Shown here: positions 10,577 through 18,603 of the stretch, one piece after another
Layout of the letters: each line of letters opens with the position of its first letter
How positions within the stretch are numbered: position 1 is the stretch's first letter
Assembly (NCBI GenBank): GCA_030068145.1
Contig: JAPJBO010001139.1
Location: forward strand, 1-64,000
Length of the DNA: 64,000 bases
Direction of reading: 5' to 3'
Origin: Diplonema papillatum
Lineage: Eukaryota > Euglenozoa > Diplonemea > Diplonemida > Diplonemidae
The notes under the pieces: generated by a model
What the model was told of the DNA's origin: nothing
The model's database searches: none
What the model saw: the letters and a program-made list of their open reading frames with translations, nothing else
Program-made: the position numbers and the translations under genes

Positions 10577-10970
10577 CTTCTTCTTCTTCTTTTTTAGCTG
10601 CTGCTACTATTTCACATGGTTTGGACGTTCCTCTCTTTTATCGGACCCTGGAGGACAAGTGGAAAGCTTTCAAAAGCGTTGGGAAAGTATCGATTTTGCT
10701 GTGATGAGGTACTTGTTTACTTTGGCCTGCAGCGGGGTCAAAGGCAAGTGGAAAGCTTCAAAATTCTTGGGAAAGAATCAATTTTTGCTACGGTCACTCT
10801 TTTGTGTCGGAACGCCATGAAAAGGTTTTCCGGTTTTTGGGAAACTTGAATTCGCGTTATGGTGCTGTGGCGGAGAAGTCAGTTCATGACTTGTGGTTCG
10901 GATCCCGCCAAGGGTGTTTTCCCCACGTCGAGCTTTGGAGCTCGGTCCGGGGGAACGGGTAAGTTTGTTG
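10577..10970 (-). other. Upstream region of the CHD gene with a relic of the gene
   Basis: No gene is seen. GTGGAAAGCTTTCAAAAGCG and a similar GTGGAAAGCTTCAAAATTC recur 80 bases apart. A 63-bp relic of the CHD coding region is listed separately. Confidence 0.4.
10688..10750 (-). pseudogene. Degenerate fragment of the CHD coding region
   Basis: The stretch matches 9928-9993 inside the CHD exon in the same orientation. Shared pieces are TCGATTTTGC, TGAGGTACTTGTT and GACTTTGGCCTGCAGC (one base differs), then GGGGTC(A/G)AAGG. It lies upstream of the gene start and cannot code. Confidence 0.75.
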
Positions 10971-11212
10971 CATTGGTGTGTGGGCCTTTGAAGTGTGAAT
11001 GATGCCTCTCGCGCTGCTCCCCTTGAGGTTCCTGGCTCATGCCAAAGCGCCGCCGCCCGGATTCAGGGGTTGCGGCATCAGGCGTAAACTGGTGTGGTTG
11101 GTGTGTGGGCCTTTGAAGCTTGGATGATGCCTCTCGCGCTGCTCCCCTTGAGGTTCCTGGCTCATGCCAAAGCGCCGCCGCCCGGATTAAGGGGTAGCGG
11201 CATCAGACGTGG
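10971..11212. repeat. Two-copy tandem repeat, ~127-bp unit
   Basis: TTGGTGTGTGGGCCTTTGAA followed by GATGCCTCTCGCGCTGCTCC and CATGCCAAAGCGCCGCCGCC occurs twice in direct order, with few differences. Confidence 0.85.
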
Positions 11213-11262
11213 GCCGGGCCAGGGAGGCTGTTCGGAGGGGTCACCACCCAATTTGTTGCATT

Positions 11263-11299
11263 AATGTATTGTCAGGCCTTCGACTACCCTGAGCAACGC
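11263..11299 (+). repeat. Dispersed 36-bp repeat shared with 27092-27128
   Basis: ATTGTCAGGCCTTCGACTAC continuing into CCTGAGCAACGCACT is identical at both places. The rest of 11213-11698 shows no gene. Confidence 0.8.
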
Positions 11300-11699
11300 A
11301 CTATATCCGGGGGAACGGAGTCGATGTCGAGGGTACGGACCCCGAACCTGCCATCACACGCCGAATTCGCGCAAACGCAGCCTGAGCAACACGTTTCTCC
11401 TCTAGACTGGCAAGGGGCGCCCCATTTGATTCACTTCGGCCTGTTGATCGTCTTCTCACTTGCGTGTACCCTACTTCACTTACGTCTTCGGGTTAGAACC
11501 TTCACCATACGTTGTAGGACACGACCCGCAAGATACATAGTACTCAAAAGAAAAGCGGTGAAGAAAAAGGAGCATTGATTTCTCCATCTTCTTTTTCCAA
11601 CGAGAAACAACAAGCGGTACAGCATTCAATTCCCCCCTCCCCCCGTCTCTTCTTTCTACGTTTTTTATTCCTTTTGCCGCGCTTGACGACGGGCATCTA

Positions 11700-11727
11700 C
11701 TTTTTTTTTTTTTTTTTTTTTTTTTTT
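11700..11727. repeat. Poly-T run
   Basis: About 28 T lie immediately before the hAT-like MITE. Confidence 0.9.
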
Positions 11728-11738
11728 GCTCATGCCAT

Positions 11739-12160
11739 GCAGGGGTTAAGTTAGGATTTTCTTTTTAGCTCTATTCCCGGTTTTCCCGGTTTTTGCCTGT
11801 CAGCGCTGCACTGCGGTTCGGACGCGTTCCCGGCCCTCATTCGCATCCCCGCATACTCAACGTTGTAGTCAACGCCCAGCTCCTCTGAGGCGGTCCCCCT
11901 GATCTTCCTTCGTGAGAAACCGAAGCTGCCCAGATGCGCCTGGATCGCTGTTCGCTTTGCCATGACTTTGTGAATCCCCCACCCTGGTATGTAGTGCAGT
12001 GCAGTGCAGAATAGTAGTGCACTGCAGCAGTGCAGTGTAGTAGTGAACAAGCCGGTTCCGGGCTGGGGCGAATTCCACTTTTTTTTTTTTTTTTCCAAAA
12101 CCGGGTTTAGCCGAAAGCCGGTTTTGGAAACCGGAAAACCGGCCCTAACTTAAACCCTGC
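11739..12160. mobile_element. hAT-like MITE
   Basis: The left end CAGGGGTTAAGTTAGGA is mirrored by CCTAACTTAAACCCTG on the right. CAGGG termini are typical of hAT elements. There is no coding capacity. Inside are palindromic GTAGTGCAGTGCAG repeats (about 11990-12050) and a poly-T stretch. A related end, CAGGGGTTTAGCTAGGACTT, is at 63907 near the end of the window. Confidence 0.6.
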
Positions 12161-13130
12161 TCATGGTCTCAGGGGCTTTGTACACATACAAGATATATTG
12201 CAGCACGCGAGGCGCACATTCTTTCCATTTCATGTTTTCGGTAAACAGAGTGGAAGCAGCATTTGGGGGGCGATGGGGGAGAGAGGATACACAAGGAAAA
12301 GTACAATACGCCGAAACAAGTTGTTTTGATTTGCTGCCAAGAGGGGGGTTTCTAGCATTCTTCGGTGTTCGGGAAACCCGGAGCAAGTGAAAGGCGCCCT
12401 CGAAGCTACTGCTCGCCGGTTCTGTCGAGCCCATGGTGGTGCATTGCATACACTGCAAAACACGTACTCTGAGCCAATGCACCCCCTGCCCAATCGAACG
12501 TGTATGTGATTTCGCGGGTAGCGTCACCTCCCCGATGCGAGCTGATTGCCGGGCAACTGCATCTTCGTAGCATCTTCGTAGCACCGACACCCTCTGGGTG
12601 CTTTCAGGTAACGCGCAATCGGGGGTTTGAAACATGATGATTAATATTGAAAGCACGCACCAACGCGGCGTTGACTGCGGCTGGCTTTTGAAAGGGCTGC
12701 CTTGATGTTACTTTCGCCGAACTCACACTAACCTAAGCTATCAAACTCGAATACGTTCCACAAGGCTCGGCAGTGTTCGATCGGGCAGGGGGTGAGATGG
12801 CTCAAAGACGCAGCCAAGGAGAGCTAACCGCGAGTGATCCGTTTGGTTGGGCATTTTAAAATTTTTTTTTTCTCTTTCGCATTTGCTCAGCGATTCGCCC
12901 GTCGGCAGATCGCTGAGCTAAAGCACACGAGGCGCAGAGCAAGTTTCCAGCGGGTTGTTCTTCTGCCTCCTGAGTCCCTCCCCAGTGGACTGTGAGCATC
13001 AGTCGCCATAAAGACCCCATAAAGGACCCATAAAGACCCACTTTGGCCGAAGAAAGGGGGGGTGGTCAGAGGCCCAAAACGGGGAAACCTACCACTCAGG
13101 TGGCCCTAAAACGCTCCGAAAATCCAGCAG
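12161..13130. other. No feature recognised
   Basis: Only short, unconvincing open frames are present. A short A/T run lies near 12860. No domain, RNA or repeat could be supported. Confidence 0.4.
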
Positions 13131-13132
13131 TG

Positions 13133-13185
13133 GTCGGATGCTCGTTTAGGCTGGAACAACGGCTGCAGAATGTGAAAACAAGGCG
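13133..13185 (+). repeat. Dispersed repeat (family H), copy 1
   Basis: GGTCGGATGCTCGTTTAGGC followed by a GAATGTGAAAACAAGGCGAA tail. Related copies are at 51118-51176 (+) and, reversed, at 63951-64000. Confidence 0.75.
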
Positions 13186-13394
13186 AAACTGCATGTCTGC
13201 ACTCCGGTGTTCACTCCGCCGTTCTCGGTTCGTCCCTGGGTGCATCCAAACGCAGACGCTATGTTTTTTTTTCTTCTCGATTTTCTGGCAAAGGGTCGCA
13301 GCAAAGGGTCGCTGCAGATATTTCGCATCTAACTTCAACCTATCCGGGTTTTGCCGCAGACTACCGCCACAGATTCTTTGCATTCTTCTGCCCA

Positions 13395-13545
13395 CCCCTC
13401 GGTACCAGGGAAAGCCTGCTGCACGGGAGCCAAGCTTCACGTGTTCGGCGGCAGAGCCACGGGCCTACGGGTCAAGTGGCACCGATTTCCCAAAAAAGCA
13501 TCAAGGCGTGGCGCACCTTGCTGCCCTTTCGCAACAACTACCGGA
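13395..13545 (+). repeat. Dispersed repeat family B, partial copy
   Basis: GGTACCAGGGAAAGCCTGCT, then AGCCAAGCTTCACGTGTTCG and GGGCCTACGGGTCAAGTGGC. It matches 16577-16745 on the same strand and, reversed, 58590-58705 and 61830-61930. Confidence 0.8.
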
Positions 13546-13810
13546 AGGTAAACAGACGGAATCTTCCGCCAAGCTGGGGGAGATCTCGGAAGTGATGCGA
13601 GTTCAAGGAGCCACCTGAAGTGAAGCGTTCTTCCCGCGGCCTCTCAAAGGCTGGTCTCGTCGATGGTGTATGAATTCTCCCGAAACAACCGCACCTGTTG
13701 TCCCTTTAGCCCCCCAGACAGGGTTGCTTGACTCCAGTAGAGCATTTGGCCTGCTTTCGGGGGTTTCAGGGCTGATCGAACGCATACAACGGGCCAGACA
13801 CGAGTGTTCG

Positions 13811-13865
13811 CTTTTTGGTCCGACAGGTGCAGGGGAAGTCGGGCGACTTCGACATGTGATGGGCT
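13811..13865 (-). pseudogene. Relic of the 3' coding end of the SAM-domain gene
   Basis: TTGGTCCGACAGGTGCAG, then G/T-substituted GGAAGTCGGGCGACTTCGA, matches 14478-14527 inside the neighbouring gene in the same orientation. It lies downstream of that gene's stop. Confidence 0.7.
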
Positions 13866-14190
13866 GACTTCACATCCCCTCAGGTGGGAATTTGGTGAGC
13901 ACGGCGGGCCGAATCGAACGGCAGGGCAGTAAAGATACCCGTCAGCGTGTCAGCGTGGCCCCACTACCGGCACGCATCCAGCGGCGTCGCGTCGCCGAGA
14001 CGAAAGCAGAAGAAATGTGAAAACGGGCTTGCCTATAGAGGCTTTTCGTGTTATTTTGCAAATGCTTTGAGCTATCTTTGTGCCTGTGCTTTCAGTCGTC
14101 TTCTTCCATGGTTACCATGGTTAAGTGCGCAAATGATGTCAGCCGAAGCTGGTAGAGCTTCGGCGCCGCCCACATTATGTTTGTTTAGCA
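13866..14190. other. No feature recognised
   Basis: The sequence separates the SAM-gene relic from the dispersed repeat at 14191. No gene is visible. Confidence 0.35.
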
Positions 14191-14275
14191 TTGAGTTCTT
14201 TTAAGTACATGAACCACCTGGATTAGCATGCACTTGCGGCTGCCAAACATCCCGTGACACCGCGCAAGGTGGTAA
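14191..14275 (+). repeat. Dispersed repeat family D, copy 1
   Basis: TTGAGTTCTTTTAAGTACAT, then GAACCACCTGGATTAGCATG, and later GCGGCTGCCAAA and CGTGACACC. Related copies are at 35757-35848 and 36764-36845. Confidence 0.75.
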
Positions 14276-14392
14276 AACGCTCTTTTGTTTTGAACAACGC
14301 CTTCTTGTTTTGACCGTGTGTGTGTTCAACTGCGGGAAGATCGGGACGTCGTGTTTTCTTGAGGTATTATGCCTGGTGTTTTAAGCGTGTCT

Positions 14393-15811
14393 TCAACTGT
14401 GGGAAGATAACGCCTTGTTGAGTGCCATGAGATACCTCGACACGTCGTCTCTGTGTTGCAGCAGCTCCCGCCTTTCTTGGTCCGACAGGTGCAGTGGGAG
14501 TCGGGTGACGTCGATGATGTGGATGACTTCGCCTTCGGTCAAGCCGAAGTCGACAGGCCCCGGAAGCGCGTCCTGCGCGCCGTGCAGCCTCAGCACCTCG
14601 GCCAGCCGGGGTGAAGGGCGCAGGAGGTACGAGTCGCTCTGCTTCATCTCCTCCTCGCGCCGGTTGGACAGCCACTCGGCCCCGTCGGCGTTGAACGGCG
14701 GCGAGGCCCTGCCCCGCAGCCTCTTCGCGTCGTCGTCTTGGTCGACCGGCATCACGTCCAGCTGACCCCCCCTCTGCGCGCCTTCAGCGTCCCACTGCTG
14801 CTGCTGCTCCCACAGGTCGCGGCCCCCTGTTCCGGGGGGCCGGACGCCGGCGGGCCCGCGGCTGTCGGTCTGCTGCGGCAGGAGGGACGCGAGGAACCCG
14901 CGGCCGGGCGGGAACTTTTTGTAGAGCGCGTCTCCGCCGCCGCCCGGGGCTTGGTTCGCCGCCGCCCGCTTGTCGGCGACCATCGACCCGTTCGAAATGT
15001 CGCGCGCCTTCTGCGCGAGCGCCGCGAAGTAGCTCGCGTCGAGGGTGCCCTTCGGCGGCGCCGGCCGCTGCACGCGCGGCGGCGAGATCTCCTTCACGCC
15101 GTGCCGCTTACCAGACACCCCCGGCGACCCCCCTGCACCTCCACCGCCCAACCCCTGCCGCCTTGGCGACGCGTTTCGGTGGTGGTGGTTCATGTGCTGC
15201 GCGAGGTCTGCGGCGCCTACCTGCGGGGACAGGGCCGCCAGCGCCTGCAAATCACTCTGCGGCGTCGGGCTTCTGCCGGTGGTCGCGGCGGGCTGTGGGT
15301 TCGCGAAGTGCATCGGGGATCCCATGAGGTGGCTCGCTTGGTACGGGTATCCTGTGGCAACAGGGTACTTCGACGCGTACTGCTGGGTGGCGGGCAGTGC
15401 GTCGAGCGCCGAAGGGTACACGGGCTCGAGGTAATTGGGCAAGGGATGTGCGCTGGATCGGTCGATGACCGGGGACAGCTGCCTGTTGTCGTTCGGTTCC
15501 GTGAAAAACTCGTCGAAGCTGCCGGAGCGGCGGGGGACCGCGCCGGGGAGGCCTGCGGTGCTGAAGTCGTACGCTGGGCCCGGCCGCGACTTGGCCGGGA
15601 GGAACTGCTGGGTGGTCTGCTTGAGGGACCGTATGCGGTTCATGAACATCGCCCGGTGGCCCTCCTTCGTGACGCCGCACGTGTCGAGCATGAACGCCAG
15701 CTGCGCGTCACCCATCGCGACGAAGATGTCGAGGGCATCGTACCCGTTGTCCACCAAAGGGCGGTAGTACACCGACAGCGGCCCGAGCCACTCCTCAAGA
15801 TCGCTGGGCAT
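14393..15811 (-). CDS. SAM-domain protein with long disordered linker
   Basis: A single open frame of 472 residues runs from ATG at 15811 to TGA at 14393-14395, with no sign of an intron. Residues about 1-65 fit a SAM domain (DLEEWLGPLSVYYRPLVDNG, GYDALDIF, GHRAMFMNRIRSLK), a small helical module for protein-protein or RNA contacts and oligomers. The middle (about 70-400) is rich in Pro, Gly, Ala, Gln and Arg and looks disordered. The last ~75 residues (SPRLAEVLRLHG...DFGLTEGEVIHIIDVTRLPL...RELLQHRDDVSRYLMAL) form a compact charged helical segment. A distant resemblance to Rpb4/RPC9-type helices crossed my mind but is too weak to claim. Function is unknown beyond likely scaffolding. Degenerate copies of both ends of this gene lie on each side (13811, 16122 and 16905). 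Confidence 0.75.
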   Translation of the reverse strand: MPSDLEEWLGPLSVYYRPLVDNGYDALDIFVAMGDAQLAFMLDTCGVTKEGHRAMFMNRIRSLKQTTQQFLPAKSRPGPAYDFSTAGLPGAVPRRSGSFDEFFTEPNDNRQLSPVIDRSSAHPLPNYLEPVYPSALDALPATQQYASKYPVATGYPYQASHLMGSPMHFANPQPAATTGRSPTPQSDLQALAALSPQVGAADLAQHMNHHHRNASPRRQGLGGGGAGGSPGVSGKRHGVKEISPPRVQRPAPPKGTLDASYFAALAQKARDISNGSMVADKRAAANQAPGGGGDALYKKFPPGRGFLASLLPQQTDSRGPAGVRPPGTGGRDLWEQQQQWDAEGAQRGGQLDVMPVDQDDDAKRLRGRASPPFNADGAEWLSNRREEEMKQSDSYLLRPSPRLAEVLRLHGAQDALPGPVDFGLTEGEVIHIIDVTRLPLHLSDQERRELLQHRDDVSRYLMALNKALSSHS

Positions 15812-16121
15812 GGCACACCACCCTCCTCCTCACCCCCGCCAGTGTCTTTCTCTTTTCCACCTTTTCCAACCTATTCGTGTTGTGGTGATGTTAATGGTAA
15901 GTTGATTGTACATTCTGGCTGATGCAATTCGTTCTGTGGCGAGGTTATTGTACAGTTTTGCTCATCCAAAATTCGAGCAGCAGTAGTTTTTAGTGCGATG
16001 TGGCTATGTGCTATTCGGCAAGTGACCATGTGCTGTCACGGGGATGTGCCAACGACTATCTACATCAAGTGGCTATACCTATCCTTTTCTGCGGTACTGA
16101 AATCGTCTGCACGATTTCAGA
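15812..16121 (-). other. Upstream region of the SAM gene
   Basis: The first ~80 bases (CCTCCTCCTCACCCCCGCCA, then TCTCTTTTCCACCTTTTCCA) recur at 16925-16990 beside a second copy of the start region. No other element is seen. Confidence 0.4.
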
Positions 16122-16330
16122 CACGAGGCTTGGCCTGGCCGCGACTTTGTCGGAAGGAATTGTTGAGTGGTCTGCTTGAGGGGCCGTATGCGGTTCATGA
16201 ACATCGCCCGGTGGCCCTCCTTCGTGACGCCAGCTGCGCGGCGCCCATCGCGACGAAGATGTCGAGGGCATCATACCCGTTATCCCCCAAAGGGCGGCAG
16301 TACACCGGCAGCGGCCCAAGCCACTCTCAC
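16122..16330 (-). pseudogene. Degenerate copy of the SAM-gene 5' coding region
   Basis: It matches 15583-15795 in order and orientation (GTATGCGGTTCATGAACATC, GCCCGGTGGCCCTCCTTCGT, GCGACGAAGATGTCGAGGGC), with a deleted segment and scattered changes. It cannot code for the SAM domain. Confidence 0.85.
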
Positions 16331-16332
16331 AG

Positions 16333-16470
16333 TTCCACTGAGGGAGTTGATGCACCACGAAAGTCGATTAGAGAACTTCACACAGCCTTCAGGGTGTGGT
16401 TGGTTCAAAGAAAACTTCAAGGTGACCTCGCCCAAGCTCGTTTCCCTTGCGCTAGTGCTATCAGTTACAA
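16333..16470 (+). repeat. Dispersed repeat shared with 59478-59620
   Basis: ACTGAGGGAGTTGATGCACC, then CGAAAGTCGAT, GAGAACTTC and ACACAGCCTTCAGGG. The second copy reads in the same direction. Confidence 0.75.
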
Positions 16471-16558
16471 AAGACGTGTTCTTACTTTTCCCTTTCTTCT
16501 AGGCAGTTCTGTGAGAACAGAACTGCCTAGAAGAAAGGGAAAAGTAAGAACACGTCTT
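16471..16558. repeat. Perfect 2 x ~42-bp hairpin
   Basis: The left arm begins AAAGACGTGTTCTTACTTTT and ends CTAGGCAGTTCTGT. The right arm is its exact reverse complement after a loop of about 4 bases. The inner piece CTAGGCAGTTCT also occurs alone at 16872. Confidence 0.9.
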
Positions 16559-16576
16559 TGAGACAGAAATGCAGGT

Positions 16577-16853
16577 AGGTACCAGGGAAAGCCTGCTACA
16601 CGGAAGCCAAGCTTCATGTGTTCGGCGGTACTGCAGAGCCACGGGCCTACGGGTCAAGTGGCTACCGATTTCCCAACTAAAGCATCAAGGCTTGGCGCAC
16701 CTTGGGGCTTGGCGCTCGCGCTGAACACAAGCTTGTCGAGGCGATCAGCCGAAAGGCAGAGCGGACGGGGTTGCGGCACTGTGCTGCCTCTGACTCAAGC
16801 TTTGCAAGCTGTGGTGGACCGTCACGTTCCTGGACCCGGAGCGGCCTTTTTCT
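16577..16853 (-). repeat. Dispersed repeat family B with conserved open peptide, copy 2
   Basis: It runs from GGTACCAGGGAAAGCCTGCT to CGGAGCGGCC. On the minus strand it reads VQERDGPPQLAKLESEAA..NPVRSA, nearly the same peptide as in the copies at 58450 and 61670. Confidence 0.8.
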
Positions 16854-16904
16854 TCTCTTCTCTTCTTCTTCTAGGCAGTTCTCGTCAGACAATACGAAGA
16901 GCAG

Positions 16905-16990
16905 AAACTCCTCAACATCGCTGGGCATGGCACACCACCCTCCTCCTCACCCCCGCCAGCGTCCTTCTCTTTTCCACCTTTTCCAAGTCT
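16905..16990 (-). pseudogene. Second relic of the SAM-gene start and leader
   Basis: CTCCTCAACATCGCTGGGCA, then TGGCACACCACCCTCCTCCT, matches 15791-15878 including the start codon context. The reading then diverges after a handful of codons. Confidence 0.85.
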
Positions 16991-17690
16991 GAGGAAGTCG
17001 AGGCCCTTTCGGGTGTGGCTCACCCTATCTTCTGTTGTGGTCACACCGGCAATCAACGCCGGACTTTAGCTGCGAGCTAAAAATGCTGAAGTTCGCGACG
17101 TACCACCAAAGCTGTCAGTGGCTTCCAGCTTTTCATCAATAGCTACCAATCATCATCATGTCTATCAGTGACCGGGTGGAGCTTTGCCATGGAGCAAGAC
17201 CTTTCCGCCAACGAAAAGGTGCCTTCTGGCGAGGACAGAAAAGGTCAAGGGAAGAAGCTCGTCCGTCCACAAATATGAGAACAAGAGGACATCCCAATTA
17301 GACTTCGGGCGCACATGACGGGTCTGGCAAATAACAAGAGAGGTGAGGTCCCACTGCACCTAACAGATGAAGCACCGAAGCCTGTGCATCAGCCCGATGT
17401 GGCAGCTGTTAAGCCCAACAACTACCCCACTACATGCCGGACTATCAATGCCCGCCAAAGTCTAACTGGCGATTCCGCAAAACAGCAAGGAAAACGTTTG
17501 TAAAGGGCGCAGGCCGGCTTGATGCGGCTTCAAACCGTGAGTTTGCTGCCCCCTTGTGTGTTCGTATTACAAATCACTGCTGCAGAACTCCAGCAGCAAG
17601 TGCGTAAGACGGGGAAAGGAGTGAAACAATGCGTAAGCCGGAGGGTCTTAACGTACTTATTGCGAGAATACCAGGAGTAGGGGTAAGCGG
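16991..17690. other. No feature recognised
   Basis: Mixed sequence without a convincing reading frame or repeat. Confidence 0.35.
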
Positions 17691-17692
17691 CG

Positions 17693-17855
17693 AACTGCCG
17701 AGCAGCCAGAGACAGCAGGCGCAGGGGGCAGGTCTCTTGCTTTGCTTTCTTCAAAAACTCTCTCATGTATGGACCGCCCCCTGCAATCCCGACTGTCCAA
17801 TCACGGTCGCGAAAGGTTTGTGCCCTGTAGTGATGAGGCGGCACGAGTGATGGAT
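17693..17855 (+). repeat. Dispersed repeat family A, partial copy
   Basis: GCAGCCAGAGACAGCAGGCG, then CTGTCCAATCACGGTCGCGA and AAGGTTTGTGCCCT. It matches 33672-33800 and 57074-57125. Confidence 0.8.
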
Positions 17856-17869
17856 TGCAGAGAGCTGTC

Positions 17870-18089
17870 ATTGCGTTGCCGACAATCAACTGTGTATAGT
17901 CTGGTGTCTTTCGACGTTTCTTGTTGTTGTTGTTGTCGCGTTTGTCTTCCTCTTTCTTTCAACAGACACCTGCCAAGCCCTCGTCGCGATTTGCGGGTTT
18001 GCCATACAATGCATTGCGGACGCGAAAAAGGAGGTTGGCCGCAGCGTGTTTTGGTGGGTGCTGGGATACCACCAGCATACCACGAAGAC
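17870..18089. other. Low-complexity spacer
   Basis: It contains a short TTGTTG run and nothing further that could be supported. Confidence 0.3.
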
Positions 18090-18600
18090 GGCATCAAAGC
18101 TCCTTCGCGAAGTCTTCGACAACCACAGTCCACTCACTACTCTGGCCACGGCCAGCAGGAAGCAATGACCAAAAACGAAGCGCGGTGTGCGTGATTTCTC
18201 TCCATCGCGCCGAAAGACGTTGTCAGAGCCTTCAACGACCACGGCCACAGCCAGGAGCAGGAAGCAAATGACCAAAAGATCGAGCGCGACGGCGTTAATT
18301 CTCTTTACTGCAGCTCAACGAAAGACGAGATATGATGAGCCCCTCCTTGAAGTCTTTTCGACATCCACAGTCCACTCACTACTGGCCACGGCCAGCAGGA
18401 AGCAATGACCAGAAATGTAGCGCGGCGCGTGATTGCTCTGCATCGCAGCTCACCGAAAGACGGCATCAAGGCTCCTTCGCGAAGTCTTCGACAGCCACAG
18501 TCCACTCACTACTGTAGCAAGAGCCAGCAAGAAGCAATGACCAAAGAACGTAGCACGACGACGGCGTGATTTCTGTTCATCGCGGCGCACCGAAGCAGGG
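18090..18600 (-). repeat. Four degenerate tandem copies of the glycosidase gene's 3' end
   Basis: Units of about 110-135 bp start near 18090, 18214, 18325 and 18460. Each carries variants of GCATCAAGGCTCCTTCGCGA, AGTCTTCGACAGCCACAGTC and AGCAGGAAGCAATGACCA. The first part of the unit resembles 18601-18650, which codes for the last residues of the adjacent glycosidase. Confidence 0.8.
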
Positions 18601-18603
18601 GCA

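Noticed and set aside
14393-14700. Rpb4/RPC9-like polymerase subunit domain at the SAM-protein C-terminus
   Set aside because: The resemblance (LTEGEVIHIID...SDQERREL) is short and could be chance. No conserved core could be defended.
14738-15922. Plus-strand 394-codon frame opposite the SAM gene
   Set aside because: It is Arg/Val-rich antisense reading of a GC-rich gene, with no domain.
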